A stretch of DNA of 64,000 nt from Canna indica (taxonomy: Eukaryota > Streptophyta > Magnoliopsida > Zingiberales > Cannaceae), in contig CP136890.1 of the NCBI GenBank assembly GCA_034359265.1, positions 1,614,501-1,678,500 on the forward strand, written 5' to 3'. Position 1 is the first letter of the stretch; each line of letters opens with the position of its first letter. A program made the position numbers and the translations under genes. Positions 10,530 to 23,916 of this stretch are shown here, in pieces. The notes under the pieces are model-generated. The model saw nothing but the letters and a program-made list of their open reading frames with translations, had not been told where the DNA came from and made no database searches.

Positions 10530-13500
10530 CTTTAATCCTCTCTCTCTCTCTCTCTCAATCTCGGTCTCAGCTTTCTGGCTGTTGCGATGCGGTTGTCGTT
10601 GCTGCTCCTGCACAGCAGCAGCCACTGGCGCCGTGTCAATGCATGAATCAAATGGCGAAGAGAGGGATACAGAGAGAGAGGGAGAGGGTTGCGGACTGCA
10701 CGCAGTGTCTCAGTTTATCACTTCACTTTCTCCTCGCTTTTATCGGTGGAACTGTGCTGTTGCTGCTGGCGCTGCAGCGGGAGCAGACGAGGACAGAGAT
10801 GGGGATGGCAGCAGAGCTGCCGGGGGACGCTTTTACTTGGGTCGCTACCGCGAGAGTGACCTCTTATTGCATTAACTTATCTCATATTTCGCATTAAAGC
10901 TCATCTCTTTCTCTTTCCCCCTTTCTCTCTCTTTCTTTTTCTTTCCATGCTACATCAGACGACAGGACGTAAGAGCCCTTCTGCTTTCCCCCGGGCGCTG
11001 TGTATATTATTATTACTCGATGCTTGCCTCCTCCTTTGTACTACACAGCAAACTTACAGAGTTCGCATCGGCCCCTCCTCCCTCTTTACAGAATTGTTTG
11101 GATGTGGCGGAATCACGTCTCGCACACACTCACACCCCTGCCGCTGCTGTCTCCCTGCTGCCATTGCTGGCCGAGAGGGACCAGCTTTGGCTGTGCCTAT
11201 CTAGTATCTCTCCCATTTCCTTTTTTCTAACTGGGTTTCAATTTTTAACATTCTGGACCGCCCATGTGCCACCTTTGCATCGAGTAAACGAAGGTTTTTT
11301 TGGAGGATTGCAGGCATAAAGCCGCTTCCCTTTGGAAAACTTTGCAATTTTTTTTTTGAAGGGGGGGGGGGGGTCGATCTCTCTTCTTGGCTCTTGCTAG
11401 AGTCGAAGGAGGCCAAGTCCACTGCTTCTGTCTGCATCCGCCGCAGCGTTGATGATAAGCTCGAGTATTTTGGCTGTCCACTGCAATTTCCCAACTCCAT
11501 TAATGAATTAATTAATAGTAACACACAACAATTATCAAGAAACAACAGGTTAAAAAAAAGAGAGAAAGTAAAACAGCATGCAGCGCCACCATGATCATGA
11601 TGGCTAAATTAATTACGAGTATCAAGAAACAAGTACTGCTTTCCTCTTCTGAGTGTTAAAATCCAAGTCTTAGGAATATGATGTCTATTTTTAATCATCA
11701 ACTGTTGGGAGACGGAAATCTGGAGTCGAGCACCACGTACGTACATGCATCCGCCATCCGGGACTGGGGAAGGGGAGCTCTGCTGGATGGCGACAGGGAC
11801 CCACAGAGGTGCAGGAGCAGAGGCTCACGTGGTGGGGGCCAGCGGCGCTGTCCGACGCAGGGGACCAAAAATTTAAGTACGTCGCTCTCGTCCCAATCAA
11901 TGCTCGCTTTGCTTTCTCCCTTTCTCCCTAAAAAAATAAAAGAAAGGAAGATTAAAAAAAAACCGAGTCTGCGTCCCACGTATTAATTTGTTCATCTTTA
12001 TAGGGCAGGCCAAGTTGGCCAACCTTGGCGTCCCCCACGAAGGAAGGACCCCCGGATAAACCGGAGCATCAAGCAATCCTTTTTCCCCCACTTCAAACGC
12101 ACAATGTCTTAGGTTAAAACTAGGTCTCTTTTTGTTGAATGATGCACACTACACAAATATCTGTTTCCCCTGACACCACCTTCATCATACTCATGCACCT
12201 TGTTTTCTCTCTCTCTAGGGTTGTAGCTCGTCGACCCTTGCCTTGCTGCAGTGGCATGCATGCCTCCCCATTTCTTTATTCGCCCCTTGTAGTCCCGAGC
12301 CTTTCCTTTTTACTCTTTCTTCCTTCCTATGTATCTATTCACCTCAACCTTTACCCGTAGATTGGCAGCTCTTGTGCTTTTCTCTTACCTTTTTCTTCTT
12401 TCCCTCTTCCAGTAAAATATATATGCAGGCTGACAATTCCCTATGCGCTGTTTTTTTTAAATTTTCGGCCACGGACTTTTGAATCATCAGCCAAAATGCT
12501 TCCTTCTGTATATAGATAGATTGAACAAAGTCTTTTTCATTTTTCACCTTCGTCCACTCGTTGAGTTTCACTGTTTGTTTAATTTATTTATTAAGCAGCT
12601 GAGTTTCATTTTTTTTTTTTCTCAACTCAATTCAGTTCTATAAATTTATCTTGCAAAATCTTGATTTTTTACTCTTGAATAAATCTTTATTTTCTTATGT
12701 TAAAGCTAGCTATGACTTCTTCTTTTTTTTGCCAAAGCTAGCTATGACATTAATGATGGGCAAACTATATATATATACATTCACCACAACTAGCATTAAT
12801 ATTATATTCCCTAAGAAAGAAACTTCATTATCATTAAAGAAACATATATTCCTTGTCGATCATCGACAAGATCTGTTTTCAAATTATTTTCTACTAAAAT
12901 AAATTATTCGAAAATCAGGGGAAATTTTACCATGCTATTAGTGGAGGAAAATAATATAATGGGGGGTAATTAATAGTGGTGTTGGTATATTACGTATCCA
13001 AAGATCACGAGACAGAAACACAAGGAGCAATTGATCACCGTAATGAAAATGGGTGAGAGAAGGGACCCAATCGACTGCATGTACAACAATCATTATATTA
13101 GGTGTACTAAGCAAACATGGCAATTGCAACTAGGTCTAGACTTTGGACCAGATTTATTTTCATCAAATTCATACTCCATTTTGACTCTTAGAAAATTAAA
13201 GTCCTATCTCATCCCCACTCCACTTTTAATTTTATTACAAGATGCTTGGTATATAATAATTCGTGGAAATAGTAATTTTCATGAATTAATTTATCATGTG
13301 TGTTTATCAAAAAGTACTAAAAATATCTTTATAATAATATAAAGATATTTATAATATATGTGTAGTACGTAATTACGTATGGCATGCTAGCTTTCGCATA
13401 TAATAATAGTATTTGTCTGAATTATTTAATTTTCTTTTCCCCATTGTACGTGAGCTAGCGTTGGTGGTGGTGTTCTTTCATTAAAGTTGGATTATTTTGG

Positions 13501-15857
13501 AGGATAAAGATTATGATGCTTATAGGGTTTGGTCATCGTTAGTAACATGATAACCCTAATCCACTTTAGTTATCTTTTGATAGCGCTCCGAATCCTCAAA
13601 AAAAAATAGTGGTTTAGAAGCAAGATGGAGGGGGGTAATCATGCCACACTTTAATGCTTCCTCCAATAATTTACTATATATTGGTTTACGTATCAAACAG
13701 CAACAAAAGCTAGACACTTGTCGACCTCCCTGTTGCTTTTGCTTATTCTATTTTGTCTTACAAACTAAAATTTTATAAGTGCTAAAAAATAATTAAAACC
13801 TTAATAAAAAAAATCAAAATTGGAATCAATTTTGACAGTGTACTCTCAATGCTCTTGTATAAATTGTTTCACCAAAATAAAATATTAAGTAATATTCTAT
13901 TTTTGTTAAATAAAAATACTGAATACACAATTGGAATCGTATTTCTGTTGGACTGTGCCGATTGACATTCCATCTCATGGTATTTGTTCTTCATCCTCCG
14001 TCTTGATTTATGATTAGTCGAGGTCGGAATGAAACTTTGAAAAAAAAATTCGATATTTTTCTTCTCATTTTGACTTATCTTAATTATTCTTTCTCTAAAC
14101 TCTAGTCTCCATGGATTCTCAAGAATTAACACTAGTGACGGCGGAAGATAAAGAGAGGATTGGTTGGTATTTTTGTCTATCAATGAGAGAGGAGAGAAGA
14201 GAAATGGAGTTTTTTGAACTCGGTATATATGTTGCTTCATTTTGTTAAAAACATCGTACAGGGGAATTAATTAAGAATACATTTTGATTTTGGTACAAAA
14301 AAAAAAGATATTGCAGTTTAGATTTTCATCATTTTGGAACTTAATAGTTCTGGGTTTGGTAAAAAAAACTAAGATTTTAATTCTATAATCAGTTTATATC
14401 CTTTTTTTTCTTACCTGAAAAAAAAAGTTACTGACTTGAATAAAATGTAACTTTGGCACCGATCAGACCGTAAAACAAGTTTGCTTCAGGAATCACCAGG
14501 CAACAATGATTGGAGATGAAAGGAAAAACTAAGTATTAATTTAGTTACTGTTTACTATCCTTAAAAGTCTATAAATGTAAGGAGTAAAATTAGATTCCTG
14601 TAAAGTTGAGAACATCTTGTTAATTTCCTTGAACACAAATGTTTCTGTCTTGAATTGAAGGCTATCTATATATATACAGGAAGGAAACAAGAGTTGCTCC
14701 AAAAAACATGATGTTAGTCATGCTTCTTTAATACATAGAGAGGTACAATTAAATCATTGTTCTGCTCTGTATTTGTAAAATTTTAATTGCTGCTTTCCTT
14801 GCACATGGTGTTTCATTGCCATTTGTTTTCCATTTTTTGGGTTTTCGATCTTCTCTAACTAAACTCTTGATGACAATTAATAGACCGCCCCTCTTTTGTC
14901 TCTCATCCACAATCATGAGCACAAAAGGTGGTGAACACAGTTTTTTTTTATAGCAAATTTGGCCAAAGATAGAAGTATGATTGCGTGAATTTATTTCTTA
15001 TGATGCATTATAGATTAGAAACTGGTAGATTGGGCCAGCCTTTGTTGTTTGGTATTTATTACTCTTCGGATACCATAACTCATTGCCTCATTTGACGTTC
15101 TTGTGATGAGCTCCATGTAAAGCAAGAAACCCTCCTGCTTTTAGAAGTGGCTTCACATGCTCAATCCTTTAATGCCATGTTGCCTGTCTTTACTCGTTTT
15201 ATACATATATAGAGAACAAAAGAGGAGTATGGTGTCACTTTATTGTTGCTAGATGTGATTCTACCTTGCAACTAGTCATTGCTACAAGTCAAGTACTACA
15301 AATGTATGTTTTGTTAGATGTGGAATTTTTAACTCGAACAAGTCTCACCTACCTTCCTCAAATGTTTCGGCATCATCTCCATATATATTCAGGTCATTGG
15401 CAAACTTGTTTCATGTGACAGGCTGTTCATTGCATGCACAGTACTAAACACCTAGGAATCATTTAACCCGTAATGCTTTTTCCGATCCTCACAAGTATCA
15501 GAAACACTTCATGTGCATGCATGATGTTGAAGCGTAATCCAGACATTACATGGTACGTCAATGGTTTCACGAGATGTTTCTAATTTGTGGTTGAGTTTTT
15601 CTCGGTTGGCTCTGTGTTGTCAATGTTTCAAGTACCTGAGTCTTTTTACTCTGCACGTGTTCAGAAATGAAAGAAGAAGATGAGAATATATTCAGCGCGC
15701 GAATTTGCAGTCACATCATCATGTAAAGAGCACACTTGCTTTTTTTTTCCTTTTATATGCACATTGGTTGATTTCTTTTCATCCAAGGAAGAAGATGATC
15801 GATTCAAACATATATTTTATGAGTTAGTTAATTAATTAGTCAGAGATGGTGTTATAG
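10530..15857. other. Long intergenic region upstream of ARF3
   Basis: About 5.3 kb without a supported gene. Bases 10530-10560 carry a (CT)n run and 10660-10690 a GA-rich run, pyrimidine-rich on the minus strand as in many plant core promoters and leaders. Bases 11200-12300 are mixed with scattered short open frames that resemble nothing. A G-homopolymer lies near 11360-11374. Beyond 12300 the sequence is AT-rich, with small homopolymers and short TA runs. No TATA box could be assigned with confidence. Confidence 0.5.
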
Positions 15858-16658
15858 TTATCGTCTTCTCCAGCTGCATGCCTGCCCTCTGCTGGAGGCG
15901 CAATATGAACCGAACTGGTGCAGAGGAGTGGAATTGGAATCGAGAAAGTAGAGGACGAGCACCGTGAAGACGGAGCAGGCGAACATGGGGATGGGTCCAA
16001 AGATCCAGAGCAGCAGGGTGGTGGCGAAGTACATCGCTCGGAGACCCATGGACCAGAAATTGCTGCCCCTGACGACGGCGTCCTCCACGTGGCCGACGGG
16101 GATGTCGGAGTCCAGCGTGCTGATCATGAAGCTGGCCTGGACGAAATCTCTCGCGGCGTGGATGAAGCAGGTGAAGGCCGCCAAGAAGCAGACGAGCAGG
16201 GAGACGTACTTGACGCAAGAAGTGGTTTGGCTCGTGTCGCCGTAGATCATCACCTCGGTTATGGGAACTTTGGAGCTGCTCCCGATCCAGGTCCCGATGA
16301 GGGAGCTGAGAGCGATGGAGAGCGCCGCCAGGTTGGTCGATGCCTGGATGCTGCTGGATATCACCTGCAGAGCGATTCCAGTTTCCTGGGGACTTGTCTG
16401 CATGCACGTACGTAGCGGCTAGAAATATATATATATATCAAATAGAAGAAATACAAGCATGGATGCAGAGATTAATATCGAATGCCGGACCTGCAAAATC
16501 CGCTGAACCCAGGCTCTCTTGTTGTGATTCTCGAAGCCAACCCAAGTGGTTTCAGAAAACCTGAGGATTCTGTAAAGGAGGAAGAGATGGTATCCGAACA
16601 TAATGGCAAGCCCGGCGGGGACTAACACCAGATCGATGGAGTCTCTATCCAGCAGCAT
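15858..16658 (-). CDS. DUF599 family multi-pass membrane protein
   Basis: Two exons, 16658-16491 and 16397-15858, joined in phase 0 at a GT-AG intron of 93 bp. The product is 235 residues, the usual DUF599 length. It starts MLLDRDSIDLVLVPAG at the first true ATG. Hydrophobic spans are seen at about residues 8-31 (DLVLVPAGLAIMFGYHLFLL), 70-90, 113-135 (CVKYVSLLVCFLAAFTCFIH) and 175-205 (YFATTLLLWIFGPIPMFACS). The WVQRILQ / TGIALQVISS stretch across the splice junction is typical of the family. DUF599 proteins are plant membrane proteins of unknown biochemical function. The gene is intact and ends just after ACSWRRR. A TATATATA run at about 16672-16688 upstream could supply a TATA box. Confidence 0.85.
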
Positions 16659-19128
16659 CGATCTCAATTGCTATATATATATATATATGTCCTCCTAATT
16701 CCTCATGACACTAATCTTAATTACGATGCAAATATATATGTTTTGGGGACTTCAATTGGCAAGCGAGGATTTGTTTTCTCTTTAATTATTAATTAATTCT
16801 TGTATTGTTTTGCAAGGATCGATCAACATACTGCAGGCTGCCTGATCGTCTGAGTTGGGCTGGAGAATGAATATATCGAATGCTGCTTGCTTGCACTCCA
16901 GATTGTGTATAGAATGAGGCCATATCCATAGATCCTCATCATGTGGTATAAAAAACTTCACCTAGATTGCGTGTCCTATATATATATATGATTGGAGCAC
17001 TTGATAAGCTAAACCAAATATATATCTGAATGAATTTTATTGCGTGTAATATTTAAGTAAAGCATTAATTGTATTCAGTGAGACAATTACTTGAGGAATC
17101 GAACTATTTCAAACTCTGTTTCATGAATCTTTAATTAGAAGATCGAGCAAATAATTTTGTCCTGTCATATATTGTTCTAATCCAAACACATGGGACATGT
17201 TTTCAAGGATATATACAGGTTGAAATAATCATATGCATGGGTGGAAAAGGAGGTTTATTCTAATTTTAAGTAGCCAAAATTGGCTGAACCAATTTATTAT
17301 TTATAGTCAAAACTGGAACCTCCTACAATAATGATGCGTCTCATAATTATCTTTGTCATGGTTAACGGTGTATTTGTATGTAGAAAATAGAAATAGCCTT
17401 GGAGAGTGTCTACTTGCTAAGGTGAGGTTTTAAATCAAAGTCATATTCTAATAATTAAATGGGGCATTGGCAATTAAGCCTGCTCTTATTAAGGGTCAAC
17501 TCGATTGCATGTGTGGACTCTGTTTTTAATGGCCAAATTACAAATTGAATTAAAATTCATCAAGAGGGATGCTAACAAAACAGGCGAATTAATTTGCTGG
17601 TTTAGTTCGCTAGGGAAAATTTCATCTCCTTCTCATTGAATGATCGACGGCCTCTTAACTTCATCGATATCCTATTGAGGGAGTCAACTTTGTAATTTCT
17701 AATTGATCATTTGTGTTTTTTAAAAAAGGCGAACTTTTTTCAATTTTCTCATTCAACTTTTCAGACTAAACATAAAAATGAATTGTGCATAAATTTAAAA
17801 GCAAATGACTAAATTTGGAACTTACAAATGTTCTGAATTGACCAAAATAGGAACTTGCATATTTTTTCACCAAAATTAAGACCAACTTTTTCATTGTATC
17901 TTGAATATCCTTGTACATGTTCTTAATAAGACAAAACAATACAAAATATTGAATAAGATTGTGTTTTATTTTTAATTTCCACAGACGAACCATAAATTAC
18001 TTGGTACATCATCTTCATTGAAATGACTCGTTGAATATAAGGAGTTGATCCCTCCGTAGAGAGTACGCACCATTTCAGATGTTTGCAGATGTCAGATCTC
18101 TCAAGTCAAGGCGACGTACGTACGTCCTCAATCACTGCAAATCACTTTAACGCTATATATCAACCTTTAACATGCATCGTCATCACTACTTTGAGGATTG
18201 ATTCATTCTAAATTCAATATGAAATGGATCTAAAGAGAGAAAAAATAAAATAGCATCTGTTTTGGGCTCGGCCCGGCCCAAGCGGGCCGAACATCCCTCC
18301 AGCCGCCAATTTTGATCGGTTCCTTGCATGGAACTCGATCTATTTTTTATTATTTTCAGTCAAAAACTTATCCACCACCTCAATTACTTGGTAAAAGAAA
18401 TTATAGTAACCATCCGATTAAATCAGACGAATTGAAGCAACAAATTTTATGGATATTTTTTCTCCAATAAATCAGGCATGAATCGGCTCTCCTCCTCTAT
18501 TATAAATAAGAGTCTAATATACAGTTCCAAAGAATGATATCATCCCAAAAATTCTCAGAGCCTCTCATCTACTCCGTTTCTCAGGCGGGATTCCTTTCCA
18601 GCGGCTCTCTTCCCCTTCACACCGTCTTAGGCAGAAGCAAGAAGATCAAGGACGCCGCATCCACAGTTTTCAAGCAAAAGCAGGAATTTAAATTTCGGGG
18701 TGCAGAAAAAATATCCGAGAACATGCAGTATTTTTCTTTACAGTTTATTAATCAATTGTATTCCGCTCTTGTATTGGCCGTGTTTTCTACTCCTTTTAAT
18801 AAAATCAAGTGCCCTCTTCTCCCTGTGGAGTAGGTCTGGTATCCCGCCGGGCTGAACCACGTAAATTTGGTGTTCTTTATATTATTTATGGATTTACTCA
18901 TTTTGATATTTCTCTTTTTAATATTTGGATTTTTGAATTCTTGCATAAGACCTAATTTCTTCCTAACAACTACTCATCAATGATAAAGAAATATATATAT
19001 TGAAAACGCTTCCATCGTCAGCAGTACTAGCTACTCACAAGTCACAACATATATGCATGTACAATTGTACAGTCGATCCAAATGTATTCATATTTGTTCA
19101 CCGGTTTAATAATTATATATTTCAACTT
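16659..19128. other. Intergenic between the DUF599 and NAC genes
   Basis: AT-rich sequence with short TA microsatellites (16670-16688, 16978-16990). Bases 17690-17960 look like a decayed dispersed repeat. Bases 18257-18300 are a GC-rich patch (GGGCTCGGCCCGGCCC). A copia-LTR-like stretch is listed separately at 18490-18975. No gene is supported. Confidence 0.5.
18490..18975 (+). repeat. Probable Ty1-copia LTR remnant (solo LTR-like)
   Basis: A TATAAATAAG box (about 18501) is followed by a leader-like stretch, then TGTGGAGTAGGTCTGG, CTGAACCACGTAAATTTG and GTTCTTTATATTATTTATGG. The GAACCACGTAAAT / GTTCTTTAT block is a recurrent feature near the 3' end of plant copia LTRs. It ends near CTTCCTAACA (18968). 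No primer-binding site, gag or pol follows. The 99-codon open frame inside it is therefore not treated as a gene. Left boundary uncertain. Confidence 0.45.
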
Positions 19129-20840
19129 TCAAGGAAGAAAAGAAGCCTCGGTCGTATGCATTGCAAAATTATTAGGCAGCAAGTGCGATGGATGATAATA
19201 GTGAGTGATGCTTCCATCGGCAGAACTCAGCGGCTTGAGGTTTGTTTGCTTGGCAGCTGCCATGCCGCATTGCCTGGGTTGCGTTTGATAGAAAACCTTA
19301 GAGACAACGAGTTGCCCTTCCTTCTCTTCTTCGTCGGAGCCCAGGTGGTATTGGTGCATCACCCAGTTCGTCTTCTCCGGCTTCCTTTGCTTGCCGTAGT
19401 TGGTGTACAGAACGAGGATCTTCTTGTAGCCCTTGGGAATTCCACCCACGAGCACTGCCCTCGTCTTGCCCGTCTTGTGCCACCGCGTCTCGCCGCCGTG
19501 TTCGTCATCGGTGTGCACTTTTCTCCTCTTCCGGGTGCCGGTTGTGTAGGCTTTGGATGGCCGGTGGAAGAAGTGTCTCACCAGGCCATCCTTGCTCGCT
19601 CCTTTGTGTCATTGTATACATGTACAACAATTATTAATGTTTCCTCTGATAATTAATACTGCTTGGAAGTCAATACAAAAATAAGAGGAATATATATTTA
19701 TATTAATTACTAGAAAAATTAATAGCTATTTAAGCTATATATTTTTCTTTGAAAGATCATCCGGAAATAATATTCAATATATATGCACTGCATATAGCTT
19801 ATACGTACTCAAAAGAAGAACATTATCTAAGTTGAATTAATTAATGACACAGGCATATATATAGCTCTTTGTAAATTGGCATGGTGAATTGGTGATGCTT
19901 AATTTGCACTAAATGATTAGTTGAAATGTACCATTTCAATATTGTTGTATGTTGATATGTAGGTTTCAATATATGTAACAATCATCTTCAATTCCCCTTG
20001 AAGTACATTTAATTTATTTGGTACATACATATTGTTTATAATTTTTTGACAAAATACGTAAGAAACAAATTAAAGTTCTTGATATTATCATTTTAGTCAG
20101 AGAAATATATAGAAGAAAAAACAAAATCGTCTAATTAAGTGGACATTAAGAATAATTTCCATATGGTAGGTACTATAATTGATTTATATAGATAAGAAAG
20201 AGAAAATAAAATGTGAGAATGTACTGTGCTATATATTAAACACGTACTAGCTAGCTAGCAGATGAATTGAGAACCAACTGAGTTGATGTCATTATGCTTG
20301 TTGATGTATATAGTGCCGATTAATTACATGCACGCTTGCAATCTTAGGTTTTTGTAAATTTAATGAAAGAAAGAGATGATATTATTACCAGGAAGCTTCT
20401 CAGGGTGGGTGTAGCAGATCCCGTTCTCTCCTTCAATTGTGGGGATGAACTCATCGATGAGAGGATGAAACTTGTGCGATTCCGGCCTGGCTTTCCCCTC
20501 CAAGTGCTCCAGAAGCTCTTGGTCCGTCGGATCGAACTTCACTCCCGCCGGCAACCCTGGTAGATCTTCAATTGCACATGTAGTCATCGTCTGCATGCAT
20601 GCGCGCAGAATTAACTCATCCATATATTATCCATGCATGTTCATATTCCTCTTTATATCTTTCGAGGAAGAAGATGAGATTAATTAAGTGATCAGGAATC
20701 AACAACACCTGGATATGATCAGGTTGGAAGCGATGGCCGCAGGAAGGACACGCCTTGCACAAGGAAGCATTAAGATTGGTGCTGATGCGATCGACGACGA
20801 TATGAGCAGTGTCATCGTCGCTGCTGTTGCACCATGTCAT
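19129..20840 (-). CDS. SND2: NAC transcription factor, SND2/ANAC073 type
   Basis: Three exons, 20840-20709, 20590-20389 and 19601-19129, with matching phases; 807 nt, 268 residues. The N-terminus MTWCN and the [12 protein letters not shown] cysteine motif (about 28-39) are specific to the SND2/SND3/ANAC075 subgroup. The NAC domain follows: [112 protein letters not shown]. In Arabidopsis SND2 is a nuclear activator downstream of the secondary-wall NAC/MYB network, promoting cellulose and hemicellulose genes in fibres. The tail after QPRQC is only about 40 residues, shorter than I recall for Arabidopsis SND2 (about 305 residues in total), so the activation region may be reduced. All introns are GT-AG; intron 2 is about 0.8 kb. 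Confidence 0.92.
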
Positions 20841-23800
20841 CGTCCCGATCCCTCCCTTGTCATATCATCATTCAGATACCTCGGTCGCGCTTAATAATTC
20901 TCTCCTCGACGGCTCCCACTTGTTTGGAAGAAAACAGATGGAAGACTATAACCGGATCACGAGGCATGCAATTAGGGAGCTAGAGTACGAAAGAAAGGAA
21001 AAGAAAAGAAAAGAAAAGGGAAAGAAGAAAGAAGGTTTTGTCACAAGGTGGGAAGGAATAGAATTCGCTCGCCCTCCTCTCCTATTGCTTAATTTCCTGC
21101 TTCCTCGAGACACCAAATCAAAAAGACAAAGAAAGCCGTATGGTCATGTAATTACTGGAATACATAGTAGAGAAGAAGAAGACCAAAGAGAGAGAGAGAG
21201 AGAGAGAGATGTAACGTTGGAACAAGTAACGACAGGTTGCTTCACCCTCAAGTTAATTGTTTGTACGTCAATATATATATATATATATATATGTAACCTT
21301 GTAACTCAAACTTTCTATGTATGAAATTAGGGATTCTTGAGAAAACATGCACAGTACTCCTTTTAAACGCAAAGAAAAATTTACGATGAACAAAGAGGAA
21401 ATTAAAGAAAAAGAAGGAGCAAATGGGTTGAGTGGGAACGGGGCAACTGGATTCGTGAGAGAGAGATTGACGACGTTTCACCACAGCGATGAGATATGAG
21501 CTGCTTTTTTCAGCTCCAAGGTCACACTGGAGTAACGTCTAAGACATCTTATAATATACAACATGTTGCTGTTATTTATTATTACCCAAAAATATGTTGA
21601 GATTAATAGAAAAAATATACATTTCATTAGTTAACATATATAGCTGTTTATCTAATAAATGTTTAGATAATTATTTTTTAAAAAATATATATATATTCGT
21701 AGTATTTAATTATCGTATATGTAGGATAATTATTTTTTGTAGAAGGAAATTATGTAAAGAGCAATTTAATTTGCGTTCCAATTTAAATCGATGAATATAT
21801 GAACCTTATACGCAATTATGAGTGCTTAATAAATAATTAAAACATATATAGATGTGGGGTTTAATTAATGAGTCAGGAAACGATAGTCGTCGCGCCAATC
21901 AGTAGTACTAATATAATCCATTTCGGTGGGGCCCGTCTTGAATTGGACGACTACGATCGTCAACTGGCATTTTCTCGTATTATCCTAATTAATAAATTTT
22001 ATTTCTTTTAATTATTCATCGTGAATTTTCGATTAATTTAGCTAGCGTTGAAAACTTTGTACATCGAAATCATTTCCCATTAATTCTGCAACTAATCAAA
22101 TTAATTAATTCACAAGCTGATGACACGTGCAAAAAGGCCTTCTAAGTAATTGTGAGCTTGACCGGACTAATACATCAACTAATTAAGATAAGTATCGAAG
22201 TACATTATTATTTGATGACTATATTAATTATTATCAATTTCTGACTGGTTAATGGTCGAGAAATAAGAAGTCCATGAGCAAATTATTTCATCAAGCGAAT
22301 CATAATACTATTATTTTAAAAAAAGAGTCGCTGAATTAAATTAATTCATAATCAACGACATGTGCATTATGGACTAATTTTAATTTTCAAAATTAAAGAT
22401 ATTTTATCCCTTTTATAGTAAGTTTTTGTTTTTGTTTTTTACTTTAAACTGATTCTAAACCCACACTTTTGTAACATATATATTAGTTATAAAATCATAT
22501 ACCCGATTTACAAATATTATTCTTCAAATTAGAAAATAATCATATATTCAATTAATTAATGATTTAAATTAAATCTTTTACAAGCATTTTAAATTTTAAT
22601 ATTAGAAAATACACTACTTAAGTTAAAACTTCGAATATTATTAGCATCCACTTCCAACATCATTAGTATCTGGCTTCAAGTATTATTAGCATATATCAAT
22701 GATAACTACAAAAAGTTGCAAAAGTATAAAAAGTATAGTTCGCTATAAATTTAGTATAATTTTTTAATATTAAAAATTATAATACTAAACAGAAGTTAGG
22801 AAATAAAATAAACAGAAAATAAAAATAAAAATAAAATATTGTCTATGTGCAAATTTTCAAGAAAAAAATGATTTCATGATTTACAGGTGGCATTGCAAAG
22901 TTGCTAAACATATTTGCCTTTGGATAAATATTGATTATATATATATATCTAATAAGCAATTGCTAACTTGCATTTTTTTATAAAAAAAATGGCTTATAAG
23001 TTGAAAATATTTGTATTCATATTAATAAAATATCAAGTTTTTTTTCTCATATTATTACAAATAAAAATAAAAATTATCATATATTAAATTATATATAATT
23101 ATAAATTTAACATTATTTTAATTAAATATGAAAAACTATATTGTACTTTTAAATAATATTTTTAAAAATTAACTTATAGATAATTTTTTTCATAGAACTA
23201 ATATATATAATTATATATATTTAAAATATGTGAAAAATGAGAAAAACATTAATCTATAAATGAAGAATGTATTAATTATTTAATTTGAATGTATTTTCTT
23301 ACTTAGGTCAAACAAATATATTATGAGAGCTTAATACACGAGAAATTGCACTTTTCCTTGTACTTTTTCATGATTTTATATTTATATCAACCAAATAATT
23401 TTTTGATATTTTGGGGAATACAAGTCGGATATAATGTAAGGTAGGTTGCAAACTTGCACCACCTTTTTTAATCGAAGAACAAAAAAAAGTGGATCAAAGT
23501 TTTATTTCTAAATAATTTTACAGCCCAACCCAAATTAAAAGAGCCGAAAATTTCCAAGAGTTACAAGTAGAGCCCGTGAATAAAGAAAAATATATCTGCC
23601 CACAAATAATTCATAGATGTGCAACAAATGTAAAAAAAATCGTCTAATGTCTCTCAATCATGGTAAATGTTTGAGACTTTTAAAGTGAATTATCATAAAA
23701 TAGTTTTTAAATAATATTTAAATTTAAATTTCTTTAAAAAATAAATTTATTTGTTGTAATTAATTACCAATGGACGGTCAAAATCCAAAGTTGTTGGAAA

Positions 23801-23916
23801 AATAATTCTTATTATTTGCTATATATATATATATGTTCATTCTATGAGTCAATTAATTAATGATGATTTTGACATACAATTAATGTTTCAATTATAATTT
23901 TTTTATTTTCTATCAA
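20841..23916. other. Intergenic upstream of the NAC gene
   Basis: Bases 20990-21035 are an A/G-rich run. Bases 21188-21209 are a (GA)n microsatellite and 21271-21292 a (TA)n run, all within the probable NAC promoter. From 21540 to 23900 the DNA is very AT-rich with poly-A/T tracts and TATATA runs (22937-22947, 23820-23834), without coding content on either strand. Confidence 0.55.

Noticed and set aside
18534..18833. 99-codon plus-strand open frame considered as a small gene
   Set aside because: It sits inside the copia-LTR-like stretch, has no recognisable motif, and runs into the GAACCACGTAAAT LTR block.
19000..19656. 218-codon plus-strand open frame opposite NAC exon 3
   Set aside because: It is the antisense shadow of a clearly conserved NAC exon and has no motif of its own.
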